Shown: positions 24,704 to 33,516 of the stretch, one piece after another
Numbering within the stretch: the first letter of the stretch is position 1
Layout of the letters: every line of letters starts with the position of its first letter
DNA from: JBEGHD01 sp049334165
GTDB taxonomy: Bacteria > Bacteroidota > Bacteroidia > Flavobacteriales_D > Sanyastnellaceae
Length of the DNA stretch: 64,000 nucleotides
Assembly (NCBI GenBank): GCA_049334165.1
Contig: JBEGHD010000001.1
Reading direction: 5' to 3' (one strand)
Position numbers and translations under genes: made by a program
Notes under the pieces: model-generated
What the model was told of the DNA's origin: nothing
The model's input: the letters and a program-made list of their open reading frames with translations, nothing else
Database searches by the model: none

Positions 24704-27700
24704 TAGTGCGCGGGTTAAATACAGTTCTGATGCTTTTGCTGAGCATCGTGGCTCTTTCTCAAAGTTTTGACCCGAAACTCTACAACGATCGAAGTGAGGC
24801 AATTGACTCACTAATGGCCAACGGAAACTATACCGAAGCCGCACCTCTGCTGGATGCACAAGTTGAGATGCTCGTCAGCTCGAAAACTTACGATTCGTTG
24901 TATCACTTTTCTTACAATGCTGCTCGCGCCAGATGGAAAACTGTAGATGCCCGGGCTGGACAAAGGCGAGTGGATGAGCTACTTGAGATGGTGGAGGAAA
25001 AAGACGGAAATCCGCATCACATCCTTCAGGTGCTCAACGATAAATCCTGGATTTACTACGAAACAGGTGACTACAAAGAAGCGGTGGCAGCTGACAGTGC
25101 GTATCTCAAACTGTGCTTTAAAATACCGGACCCCACACCAAATGAGCTTTACATGGGCCATTACAACGTAGCTTTTGGCCTGGTAGACGCTGGCAAACCC
25201 AGGGAAGCTGCACACCATTTTGAAAAATCCATCATACCGCTTCTTGCCGACACAGCGAGTTTCAGAAATGACTTAATAAATGGCTACAATGGTTTAGGTG
25301 CGGCACTTTTTAGAGCAGGAGATTACAACAAGGCAGAGGAGGCTTACAAAAAGAGTCTTGAGCTCATTCAGCAGCAACGCGACCCTTTTCAAAAGCTCGC
25401 CAACACGGCAAACATTTATGGCAACCTCTCGCTCATCAAGCAAGACAAGCAAGATTTTATTGGGTGCAAAGAATATTTGAGCAAGGCAATCCAATACAGA
25501 ACAAAGTCTTTCGAAATAGCTGAAAGTGAACACCTTCGTGATCAGGAGCGTGACCACTTGATGAAACATTACCGCGGGCTGGCTTCGGTGTACCTCTCTT
25601 TAGGTGATTTTTCAAAATCTCTAAAGCTACTCGACCACGTTCACAAAGAGCGTTCGCAGCATCTCGAGCCAAATGATCCCAAACTCCACAATTATTACGA
25701 AGGTTATGGAAGTGTGCAACTCGCCATGGGCGACTACACAGCCGCTCTTGAAAACTTAAAAACCTATGCCGACCTGTGCCTCCGTGAGTATGGCGTTGAA
25801 AGTTTCACAACTGGAATCGCCTTCAAGCGACTCGGCCAAATTTATTTGGAACTCAATCAGTTTGAGAACGCGATTGACGAATTTGACCAGGCCATAAAAT
25901 CTTTTGAGGCAACCGAAGATCCTGACAAGGGCAACCACCTTGCCTCGGCATTGCAATACAGAGCGGAGGTATTCTCGAAACTGGGCCAAACCGAAAACGC
26001 AACCAGAGACATAAACCGAGCGGTCAGAATTTTACAGACCAGCCGTAGCGGATTTGACATTACCATGGCAAGGGCTTACTTGATTCGAGCCAGAATTTTT
26101 CTCCGGGACAAGCAATTTGATGAAGCTGAAGTTTCAGTTGATCAGGCCTTCGAATTGTTTGGTAAAGAACGAAAACTACTTTCTGAAACCATTGCTCCTG
26201 AGGCTTTTTTGATTAATTCTAAGATTCAGTTTGGGAGAGACCAAAGGAACCAAGAGAACATCGAGAAAGCGCTCAACCTGGCATTACAGGCATCTGCAAA
26301 GCTTTCAGAATCTCGCAGCTCTTTTGATAAGGATGAATCGCAGGTGTGGTACTACGAAACCAACAGCGAAATTTTTGATTTTGCCAAAACTCTCAGCTTC
26401 AAAATGTATGAGGTTTCGGGAGAATCAAAGTATTTGGAAAGTCTGTTTCAGCTTGCCGAAGGGAGCAAAATGCTCGTGCTCAGAAATCAGCTCAACACTT
26501 TTTCTTCTCTTGAGTTTGCCAATATTCCAGACTCCATCCTCCAGCGAGAAAAGGAACTTTTAGATAGCTTGAACTTTCTGGAATCAAATCCGCGGGAATA
26601 CGATCAACTGCTCGTAGCTGAGGCTAATTACCGAGATTTCAAAAAAATGATTGAGCAAGATTTTCCAGAGTACTTTGCCCTGAAATTCAACGACAAAACC
26701 CCAAGTCTTAAAGAGATTCGAGCAGAGCTCCTGAAGGAGGGTGAAACGCTCATACAATTCTCTGCAGACGATTCCCTGCTTTTCGGAACAGTTATAACTC
26801 GTGAAAATATTAAAAGCCTGACGCTTCCAAAGAATTTGATTTACCATTTGATCGATTCGCTGAACAACGCCTTGGTAAGCAATGACCTCACAAGCACAGG
26901 CAACATATCTCACGAACTTTATAAAGAGCTATTTCAGCCTTTTGAAAAATGGATTGCAAGCGAGAAACTCCTTATCGTTCCCGATGGAAAACTATTTGCA
27001 CTGAATTTTGAGGCATTGCGAAAAGAAAAGGGCTCCGAAGTGACGGACTATCTTCTGTTCGACTACTCCATTTCATACCTCTTGTCTGCCAGTACGTCCA
27101 TCGCCTTCAAACAACTTGAAACTTCCGCAAAAGGAATACTGGCAGTGGCACCTGGTTTTCATGAAGACCAGAAAGCACGCTATCGACAGCTGATAGAAGA
27201 CAGCCTCAATTTTGATGAAAAGTATCTAACTCTTCTCCAGCAGCCATTTGCGGTGCAAACAGCGGAGCGAATCGCTCGACTCTTCCCGGGTGAAGCTATG
27301 GTGAAAGGAGAAGCTACAGAGGAAAAGTTTAGGGCGAATGCAGGCCGCTATGGAATTCTGCATTTTGGAACACACGCTGAAATTAACCATCAATCACCAT
27401 TGCTTTCCAGGTTGATGCTGAATGCCCAAAGTTCTTCTCCCAGTGACGATGGCATGCTGCACGCCTATGAAATTTACAACATGCAATTGAGGTCGGAGAT
27501 GGTGGTTTTGGGTGCTTGCCAAACGGGAGCAGGAAAGTCCCACTCGAGTGAGGGAGTGATGTCATTGGCTCATAGTTTTGCCTATGCCGGCTGCCCAAGT
27601 GTGGTGATGTCACTGTGGCAAATCGATGAAAAAACTTCGAGCGAAATTATAGAGGCATTCTATGAAAACCTGTCTGAAGGAGAGTCGAAAGTAGAAGCAT

Positions 27701-27912
27701 TGCGAAAGGCAAAAATTGAATACTTGCAAAACAATCAAAATGAACTCACCGCTCCATATTACTGGGCCGGGCTGGTGCTTATGGGTGACACTACTCCGAT
27801 AAGCACCTTGCCTGGCAATTCATTCCATTGGGTCTGGTGGACTGTAATTGTGGGTGTACTCGTTCTCTTCTTGATCTTTTTAGGAAAACGAAGAAGAACT
27901 GTAAGAAAATGA
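24700..27912 (+). CDS. TPR-CHAT protease, predicted periplasmic and membrane-anchored
   Basis: A 1070-residue caspase-like cysteine peptidase. A signal peptide (MIVRGLNTVLMLLLSIVALS) starts it, followed by roughly ten TPR units up to residue 480 (for example GDYNKAEEAYKKSLELIQQQ and LGDFSKSLKLLDHVHKERSQ). The C-terminal CHAT domain (about 740-1030) has the catalytic dyad His892 in HFGTHAEIN and Cys940 in VLGACQTGAG, plus SLAHSFAYAGCPSVVMSLWQ and YYWAGLVLMGD. A helix (residues about 1044-1061) and a basic tail (GKRRRTVRK) anchor the C-terminus, which leaves TPRs and CHAT in the periplasm. Its start overlaps the anti-sigma-like gene. Substrate unknown; the neighbour's periplasmic TPR domain is an obvious candidate. 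Confidence 0.93.
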   Translation: MIVRGLNTVLMLLLSIVALSQSFDPKLYNDRSEAIDSLMANGNYTEAAPLLDAQVEMLVSSKTYDSLYHFSYNAARARWKTVDARAGQRRVDELLEMVEEKDGNPHHILQVLNDKSWIYYETGDYKEAVAADSAYLKLCFKIPDPTPNELYMGHYNVAFGLVDAGKPREAAHHFEKSIIPLLADTASFRNDLINGYNGLGAALFRAGDYNKAEEAYKKSLELIQQQRDPFQKLANTANIYGNLSLIKQDKQDFIGCKEYLSKAIQYRTKSFEIAESEHLRDQERDHLMKHYRGLASVYLSLGDFSKSLKLLDHVHKERSQHLEPNDPKLHNYYEGYGSVQLAMGDYTAALENLKTYADLCLREYGVESFTTGIAFKRLGQIYLELNQFENAIDEFDQAIKSFEATEDPDKGNHLASALQYRAEVFSKLGQTENATRDINRAVRILQTSRSGFDITMARAYLIRARIFLRDKQFDEAEVSVDQAFELFGKERKLLSETIAPEAFLINSKIQFGRDQRNQENIEKALNLALQASAKLSESRSSFDKDESQVWYYETNSEIFDFAKTLSFKMYEVSGESKYLESLFQLAEGSKMLVLRNQLNTFSSLEFANIPDSILQREKELLDSLNFLESNPREYDQLLVAEANYRDFKKMIEQDFPEYFALKFNDKTPSLKEIRAELLKEGETLIQFSADDSLLFGTVITRENIKSLTLPKNLIYHLIDSLNNALVSNDLTSTGNISHELYKELFQPFEKWIASEKLLIVPDGKLFALNFEALRKEKGSEVTDYLLFDYSISYLLSASTSIAFKQLETSAKGILAVAPGFHEDQKARYRQLIEDSLNFDEKYLTLLQQPFAVQTAERIARLFPGEAMVKGEATEEKFRANAGRYGILHFGTHAEINHQSPLLSRLMLNAQSSSPSDDGMLHAYEIYNMQLRSEMVVLGACQTGAGKSHSSEGVMSLAHSFAYAGCPSVVMSLWQIDEKTSSEIIEAFYENLSEGESKVEALRKAKIEYLQNNQNELTAPYYWAGLVLMGDTTPISTLPGNSFHWVWWTVIVGVLVLFLIFLGKRRRTVRK

Positions 27913-27914
27913 CG

Positions 27915-28529
27915 CTAGCCCCTCGCTCGCATGGCTGTAGCACCAGCTCCTACCACCAGTAGAAATATCCCAGCCCATTGGGTGTAGTTCATTCCACCGC
28001 CTGGTTCGTCCATTTCGAAAACGAACACTGTTTTGCCAAAAGCATCGGTATCGATTTTCACATTTTCTGCCTGGTTCGGTAAGGTAACAGTCGTTGTTTG
28101 ACGAATGGATCCGCCATATTCCTGAGGGCTTTCAACCATCATAAATTTTCGCTCAGTCAGTTCAGTGACGTTGGCATCTTTGGTTTCGGTGTTCATGGTC
28201 CACCTCCCTTTTCGATCTACGTCACAAGCGCCATAGGCTTTGAAAGTGAGTTCAAATGAACGGTTCATATCGTCCTTCTCAAACTTAAAATCATCGAGAA
28301 AATAAGAAGGTAAGGCTCGTTCCATTTCCCGCTTGAGAGCTGCTGGATTGTTCCCGTAGGATTGGACCCAACCTTCCCATTGCTGGGCATTCATTTCCAT
28401 CGATACTTTCAAATGTGCATCGCCAATGCTGTCGATTCTCATATCAATTTGCTGGTCCGTGACCTGGCTTGTAGCAGTTTGAATAAAAAAGCTGGTTACA
28501 AGAAAAACAGTGATTAGATAAGTTCTCAT
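27915..28529 (-). CDS. Exported membrane-anchored protein of unknown function
   Basis: A 204-residue protein with a signal peptide (MRTYLITVFLVTSFFIQTATS) and a C-terminal helix (WAGIFLLVVGAGATAMRARG), so the middle part is periplasmic and tethered to the inner membrane. The middle is beta-rich (SFELTFKAYGACDVDRKGRW, SIRQTTTVTLPNQAENVKI) and I do not recognise the family. It follows the transglutaminase-like gene with a 5-base gap and certainly shares its transcript, so the two products probably act together. It converges with the CHAT gene, 2 bases between stops. Confidence 0.85.
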   Translation of the reverse strand: MRTYLITVFLVTSFFIQTATSQVTDQQIDMRIDSIGDAHLKVSMEMNAQQWEGWVQSYGNNPAALKREMERALPSYFLDDFKFEKDDMNRSFELTFKAYGACDVDRKGRWTMNTETKDANVTELTERKFMMVESPQEYGGSIRQTTTVTLPNQAENVKIDTDAFGKTVFVFEMDEPGGGMNYTQWAGIFLLVVGAGATAMRARG

Positions 28530-28534
28530 GTCGG

Positions 28535-30160
28535 TTATTTTATGGTTCTAAAAATTTGATTGAGCTGCGGTGAATACTGGTCGTAAACTGCCTGGGAGGC
28601 GCCAACTGTGGCAATTCGAATTCCACCTGAAGTCTGTGTTGCAATTCCTTTCCAAACGAAGTTGCCATACTGCTGGTAGGTCAAGCCACTCACCTGGTTG
28701 CCGCTAATTTGATAGTCGATTTGTGCACCCATCTGATTGAAGTACTGCTGCAAAACCATCATGGCCTCATTCAACGACCCGGCAGGAATATCATACACGG
28801 AGGCATTGGCCATTTGGTCAGGAGAGTTTACAATCATGGTCCAGATAGGAATCTGCGGTGAGGGATTGCGCGACAGCTGCCAATTTGGTGGAACAGCCAT
28901 AGAAAGCGGGCCAGGAGTTCGATTGCTGTAGTTGGAGCTTCCTCCACCTCCTCCACCGCGATTTGAAGCATACTGGCTTTGACCTCCACGCTGCGCATTG
29001 GGTGAAGTAGAAAAGCTTTCTGCGATCTTATCTACCTTGGCCTTCAGAAAATCATCATCTGGCAGATCCATCGCTATCGCACCTTGCTGGTTTAACTGGT
29101 GAATGTCTACCAGTGAATACCTCGGATCGCCCATTTGCATTCGCTGGATAAATTCCTGAAGTTGCTTTTGGCCTTTTTCCAAAGCCTGCTCAACCGACCC
29201 AATTCCTCCAAGACCTTCTCCGCTAATCATCGTAGCTTCAATAGCGTAGTACTGTCCGTTCATCCTGAAACCGGGATATGCGTGACCGGGAACTAAAAAG
29301 ATCACTGGATCGACACCAGCAGCAGAAAGCACGCTGGCATAGAGACAGCTCAGCTCGATGCACAATCCTGTATTTCCTGTGATCACCTCTCTGGGAAGCC
29401 GAACACTTTGTACAATTGATTGCACGTCATCGGTCGACTGAGGAACGCCTTTGGTTCCGCTGTAAACCATGTGGGCCATGCGGGTAGCTTCGTAAATCCC
29501 CGCCAACAATCGCACACCGTCTTTCGGATTGTTGCTTACCGTAGCCTGTTCTCCCTTCAGCACCTTTTCCTGGACAATTTGGGTGTAGTATTTCACTACA
29601 GGATCGTTGGGAGTTACAAAGCACGCCAGCAGATCATCGTTGTCGAACATATCGCCCCAGCTCGCCACTTCGTCTGTAGGAACGCTCGTGTACACGTACT
29701 CATTTCTGCCAGTCATTTTGAATGAGAATTCTTCTTCGAGTGCATCCTCATTTCCATCCCAGCCGATACTCAGCTTCACTTTCTCTAGTGACTCATTTGT
29801 TTTGGAAGTGATCCCTTTATCAAAATCTGGATAACAAGCCACCACAGCGGATTGGCCAGGCAGCATTCGTTTGATGTCTTTTAACTCAGTGGACTCAATA
29901 AACCCGGGGATTTCATAATTCACCTCTACATCCTCTATGATGTGTCCTGTGTTGTTTGTAATTCTGGCTTTAAACAGGTGATACTTTCCATTGAGTGCTT
30001 CCGGATTCGCGTAAACATTGTGAACAGCCGGCATCACAAAAGCGGATTTCTCAATCTGAAGGTCGAGTTCGCCTGAATTGGCTGAAAAGCTAAAAGTCCC
30101 GAAGGCCAAAAGTGCCAAACCTGCTATAGCAACAGCAATTGGCAGAAGTAATTTTCGCAT
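28535..30160 (-). CDS. Transglutaminase-like exported protein
   Basis: A 541-residue protein with one N-terminal helix (LLLPIAVAIAGLALLAFGTF) that anchors or exports it. The central domain (about 190-360) is transglutaminase-like: Cys267 in NTGLCIELSCLYASVL, His in FLVPGHAYPGF and the acidic residue in YYAIEATMISGEG form the expected triad. A beta-sandwich region precedes it (NNTGHIIEDVEVNYEIPGFI). A Gly/Ser/Asn-rich linker (ASNRGGGGGGSSNYSNRTPG) leads to a C-terminal domain of about 120 residues (NWQLSRNPSPQIPIWTM). Such domains hydrolyse or cross-link peptides or are inactive binders; which applies is not known. First gene of a two-gene unit with 27915-28529. Confidence 0.9.
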   Translation of the reverse strand: MRKLLLPIAVAIAGLALLAFGTFSFSANSGELDLQIEKSAFVMPAVHNVYANPEALNGKYHLFKARITNNTGHIIEDVEVNYEIPGFIESTELKDIKRMLPGQSAVVACYPDFDKGITSKTNESLEKVKLSIGWDGNEDALEEEFSFKMTGRNEYVYTSVPTDEVASWGDMFDNDDLLACFVTPNDPVVKYYTQIVQEKVLKGEQATVSNNPKDGVRLLAGIYEATRMAHMVYSGTKGVPQSTDDVQSIVQSVRLPREVITGNTGLCIELSCLYASVLSAAGVDPVIFLVPGHAYPGFRMNGQYYAIEATMISGEGLGGIGSVEQALEKGQKQLQEFIQRMQMGDPRYSLVDIHQLNQQGAIAMDLPDDDFLKAKVDKIAESFSTSPNAQRGGQSQYASNRGGGGGGSSNYSNRTPGPLSMAVPPNWQLSRNPSPQIPIWTMIVNSPDQMANASVYDIPAGSLNEAMMVLQQYFNQMGAQIDYQISGNQVSGLTYQQYGNFVWKGIATQTSGGIRIATVGASQAVYDQYSPQLNQIFRTIK

Positions 30161-30401
30161 AATAGATTGATTTTGGTAAGGGTTTTAAAAAGGAAGCTTT
30201 TTCGCTTCCGTGGTTTCTAATTCTCTATCGAGAAGCCACACCAAATGTGAACAGCAGAAAAAACTTTGTTGCTCGGTGTTCACATTTCAACCAATCATTC
30301 GATAAACAATCACATCACGCCTCTGAACAAGTTAAATCAATCGACAGATGAAGTCGAGTTTGGAGTGTCGTGAATTCTATTTAACCAAAATCAATTGAGC
30401 T

Positions 30402-33400
30402 ATGACAACAATATTCTACATCAAAGGGAAAAGGGCGCTTGCGCTGACTTTTTTCGCAGTTTTTTTCTTTCTCACCAGCCGGGCAGATACTGAGCCCAAT
30501 GACGCGATAGGAACGGCCAATCCCATCAATCTTGGCGAAGAGCAATTTGGTGACTTAGGCATTACGCCCCCCGCAGATGCCAATGATTACTATTCTATTA
30601 GTTTAGAAGCTAATGGAACGCTCACAGTGAATGCTAGCAGCGATGGATCGCTGGGCTACCGCATTTTCCTCTACAACAATGCGGGTAGCCTTCTATCTGC
30701 CTCTCCTTCTGGAACTGAAGATTTGGAATTGGTTCAGGGGTGCATGGCCCCCGGTACATATTTCATTCGAATATTCCGACAAAGTAGTAATGGTAGCTAC
30801 TCTTTTAACACCTTGTTCGAAGAATCAGCACTTGCCAACGATGTTGAACCAAATGGTTCCATTGCACTGGCCAATCAAAACTTGTTTCCCGGTGAAACAA
30901 TTACCGGACAGCTAGGTCATACAAATGGTCCTTCAGACAATCAGGATTTTTTCAGACTGATCTTCGGTACAGAAGGCGTACTTGACTTGACTAATTCCGT
31001 GCAAGGTGGGTTGAGCTCAAGACTGATCGCCTACCGAAAAAATGGAGGTTTGATCGGTAGCACAGGCTACTCAGATGTGTTGAATGAACTAACAATTACT
31101 TGCGAAGCACCGGACACGCTTTATGTGATGGTAGACAGAAATGCAGGCTGTGGAAGTTATAGCCTCAGTTTAGAACTCGATGCGAGCAGCTATGAAAATG
31201 ATGTCGAACCCAATGGGTCGATCGCAACAGCTGCAGGTCCGGTCTTTGCCAACTCTCCGCTTCAGGGGCGCCTGGGTTATAGTACTGTTCAATTTTCAGA
31301 CATTGGCGATTATCACCAATTGATTGTAGAGGAAAACGGGAACGTAACGGCTTCAGTAAATTTTGAAGAAAGTATAACCGGTCGCCTATTCCTCTACTAC
31401 AAAAATGGAGGGTTAATCGGATCCACTGGAGCAGGAACAGGTGAACTAAGCCTCACCGGCAATTGCCTCGCAGCGGACACTGTGTACGCTTTAGTTAGCA
31501 GAAACTCTGGTTGTGGTGGTTACGATTTTAGTTTTTCAGTAGAAACTCCATTGGAATCTATCGATGACGAGCCCAACAATAGTCTTGCTGAGGCCCATGA
31601 TTTGATTGGCGTGGGAGAAATTCAAAGTGGCCACCTCGGGCATAACCGTGTAGGTAGCGGCATTGATCAATCTGATCACTATTTATTGAATGTAGCAGAA
31701 GACGGAGAGATTCACATCAACCTCACATCCTCGGGAACTCTCGCATCAAGGCTTTTTGTTTACTACTCCAATGGGGGGCAAGCCGCTGTGTCTGGGATTA
31801 GCACCGACTCCGTTTCGCTTTCGGTGGATTGCCTTGCAGCTGATACCTTATTTTTAAGAGTGTCCAGCAATGGAGGTTGCGGGGGTTACGAAGTGAGCTT
31901 CGAGCTGGAAACACCTCAGTGGAGCAATGATGAGGAGCCAAACAACTCGTTGCAAACTGCTGATTATCTTTTGGAACCCGGTGAAGTAATAGAAGGTCAT
32001 TTGGGCCATTACAAACCTCAATCGGGGATTGATCAAAATGATTACTACCTCATCAATTTCAATCAAAATGGAAATGCATTTGCCACTGCCAATTTTGAAG
32101 AAGGACTCACCGGAAGAATCTATTTATACTATTCTAACGGAGGATTGGCAGGACTTTCAGGCATCGGCACCGGAGAGGTCAACTTAGACCTCAGTTGTTT
32201 CACTGCAGACACACTTTTTGCTCTGGTACAACGAACAGCAGGATGCGGTAGCTATCAGTTTAGCTTTGAAATTGAAGAACCTTCACTGGCTCCAGATGTC
32301 GAACCGAACAACTCCTTTGCAGAAGCGATTGAAATGAACAATGGTCAGCAAGTAACCGGCCATTTGGGCCACTATTCACCAACCAGCTCGACAGATCAGA
32401 ATGATTATTACCAACTCAACGTCATCTCAGCACCATTCGACATGGAGGTGACAGCGGAATTCTTTGGGACACTAGGCGGCAGGCTCTATTTATACAACTC
32501 CAATGGAGGACTGATCTCGCTATCTGCGATCAGCGATGAAAGCGTCTCATTAAATCACACCTTCGAAGAAACAGGAGATTACTTCATTCGAGTTTCAGCT
32601 ACTTCGGGATGTGGCTCTTACAGCCTTGGAGATTTTTGTGCAAACCACCCGGATGTAGAAGCATCAGCTTTAGGAGCGACTGACTTTTGCCCTGGAGACG
32701 AAGTGCAGCTTCAAGGAAACGATGGACTCACATATTATCAATGGCTGAGAAACGGATCTGTAGTGGGAAGCAATCAATCCCTTACAGCAAGTGAGAGCGG
32801 AACTTATGAGTTGGTTGGCTCAGACGAAAACTTCTGCTCTTCCGTTTCTGAGTCTATCCAAGTGTCGATCTTCGAAGTTCCTGAACTCACCATCTCGGCC
32901 AGTGGTCCAACAGAGTTTTGCCCTGGCGGAATGGTTGAAATCACAGCCTCCTCAGGATTCAGTGATTACGATTGGAGCACCGGAGAAAGCGGAGTTTCAA
33001 TAATTGTAGAAAGCTCCGAAGAAATAGATGTGGGAGGAACCACTGCGGATGGATGTGAAGCACAATCCAACTCCATTTCCGTGAATGTGCTAGACCCTGG
33101 TCATCCTGATTGTTTGGATTGTCCAGACCTCGGTGGAAATATTGGCGACTCGTGCGATGATCAGGACCTCAATACAGTTGATGATGTTATCACTGAAAGC
33201 TGTGAGTGTATTGGAACTCCGATTTCGGGATGCCCTGGGGATTTTGACAACAACCTCTTCGTTGGAACTAGTGATCTTTTGCTTTTAATTGGAGAGTACG
33301 GCTGCATGTCTGATTGCCAGACAGATTTGGACGGAAACGAACAAGTGAGCAGTTCAGACTTGCTCATATTTCTCTCGCTTTTCGGAACATCATGTGTAGA

Positions 33401-33410
33401 TGTAAACTAG
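30402..33410 (+). CDS. Secreted protein with six PPC-like repeats and dockerin-like C-terminus
   Basis: A 1002-residue exported protein. After a signal peptide come six repeats of about 115 residues, each beginning with a 'D-x-E-P-N' motif (DTEPNDAIGTANPI, NDVEPNGSIALANQ, NDVEPNGSIATAAG, DDEPNNSLAEAHDL, NDEEPNNSLQTADY, PDVEPNNSFAEAIE), a 'G-x-L-G' turn and a Cys pair around CGSYSF/CGGYDF. These are pre-peptidase C-terminal (PPC)-type beta-sandwiches without any peptidase. Two Ig-like modules follow (about 755-905). The C-terminus (about 945-1002) has two EF-hand-like units, DFDNNLFVGTSDLL and DLDGNEQVSSSDLL, resembling dockerin. No type A T9SS tail is seen. Surface or matrix role inferred. 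Confidence 0.88.
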   Translation: MTTIFYIKGKRALALTFFAVFFFLTSRADTEPNDAIGTANPINLGEEQFGDLGITPPADANDYYSISLEANGTLTVNASSDGSLGYRIFLYNNAGSLLSASPSGTEDLELVQGCMAPGTYFIRIFRQSSNGSYSFNTLFEESALANDVEPNGSIALANQNLFPGETITGQLGHTNGPSDNQDFFRLIFGTEGVLDLTNSVQGGLSSRLIAYRKNGGLIGSTGYSDVLNELTITCEAPDTLYVMVDRNAGCGSYSLSLELDASSYENDVEPNGSIATAAGPVFANSPLQGRLGYSTVQFSDIGDYHQLIVEENGNVTASVNFEESITGRLFLYYKNGGLIGSTGAGTGELSLTGNCLAADTVYALVSRNSGCGGYDFSFSVETPLESIDDEPNNSLAEAHDLIGVGEIQSGHLGHNRVGSGIDQSDHYLLNVAEDGEIHINLTSSGTLASRLFVYYSNGGQAAVSGISTDSVSLSVDCLAADTLFLRVSSNGGCGGYEVSFELETPQWSNDEEPNNSLQTADYLLEPGEVIEGHLGHYKPQSGIDQNDYYLINFNQNGNAFATANFEEGLTGRIYLYYSNGGLAGLSGIGTGEVNLDLSCFTADTLFALVQRTAGCGSYQFSFEIEEPSLAPDVEPNNSFAEAIEMNNGQQVTGHLGHYSPTSSTDQNDYYQLNVISAPFDMEVTAEFFGTLGGRLYLYNSNGGLISLSAISDESVSLNHTFEETGDYFIRVSATSGCGSYSLGDFCANHPDVEASALGATDFCPGDEVQLQGNDGLTYYQWLRNGSVVGSNQSLTASESGTYELVGSDENFCSSVSESIQVSIFEVPELTISASGPTEFCPGGMVEITASSGFSDYDWSTGESGVSIIVESSEEIDVGGTTADGCEAQSNSISVNVLDPGHPDCLDCPDLGGNIGDSCDDQDLNTVDDVITESCECIGTPISGCPGDFDNNLFVGTSDLLLLIGEYGCMSDCQTDLDGNEQVSSSDLLIFLSLFGTSCVDVN

Positions 33411-33432
33411 AGCCGTTCTCATAGCTCAACAC

Positions 33433-33474
33433 CAATGAGGCCAGTATTCTTCATCAACTGGCCTCATTGTTTTT
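33433..33474 (+). terminator. Rho-independent terminator after the PPC-repeat gene
   Basis: A perfect 13-bp stem (33433-33445 pairs with 33457-33469) with an 11-base loop is followed by TTTTTC. It lies 22 bases after the stop of the + gene. The - strand side lacks a T run, so the read-through of the convergent gene is not stopped by it. Confidence 0.9.
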
Positions 33475-33516
33475 CTTTTCCACCACTCACTAAAAATACA
33501 ATTGGGGTTTTGACTC

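Noticed and set aside
30402..33410. Peptidase activity for the PPC-repeat protein
   Set aside because: No peptidase domain or catalytic motif is present in any of the 1002 residues.
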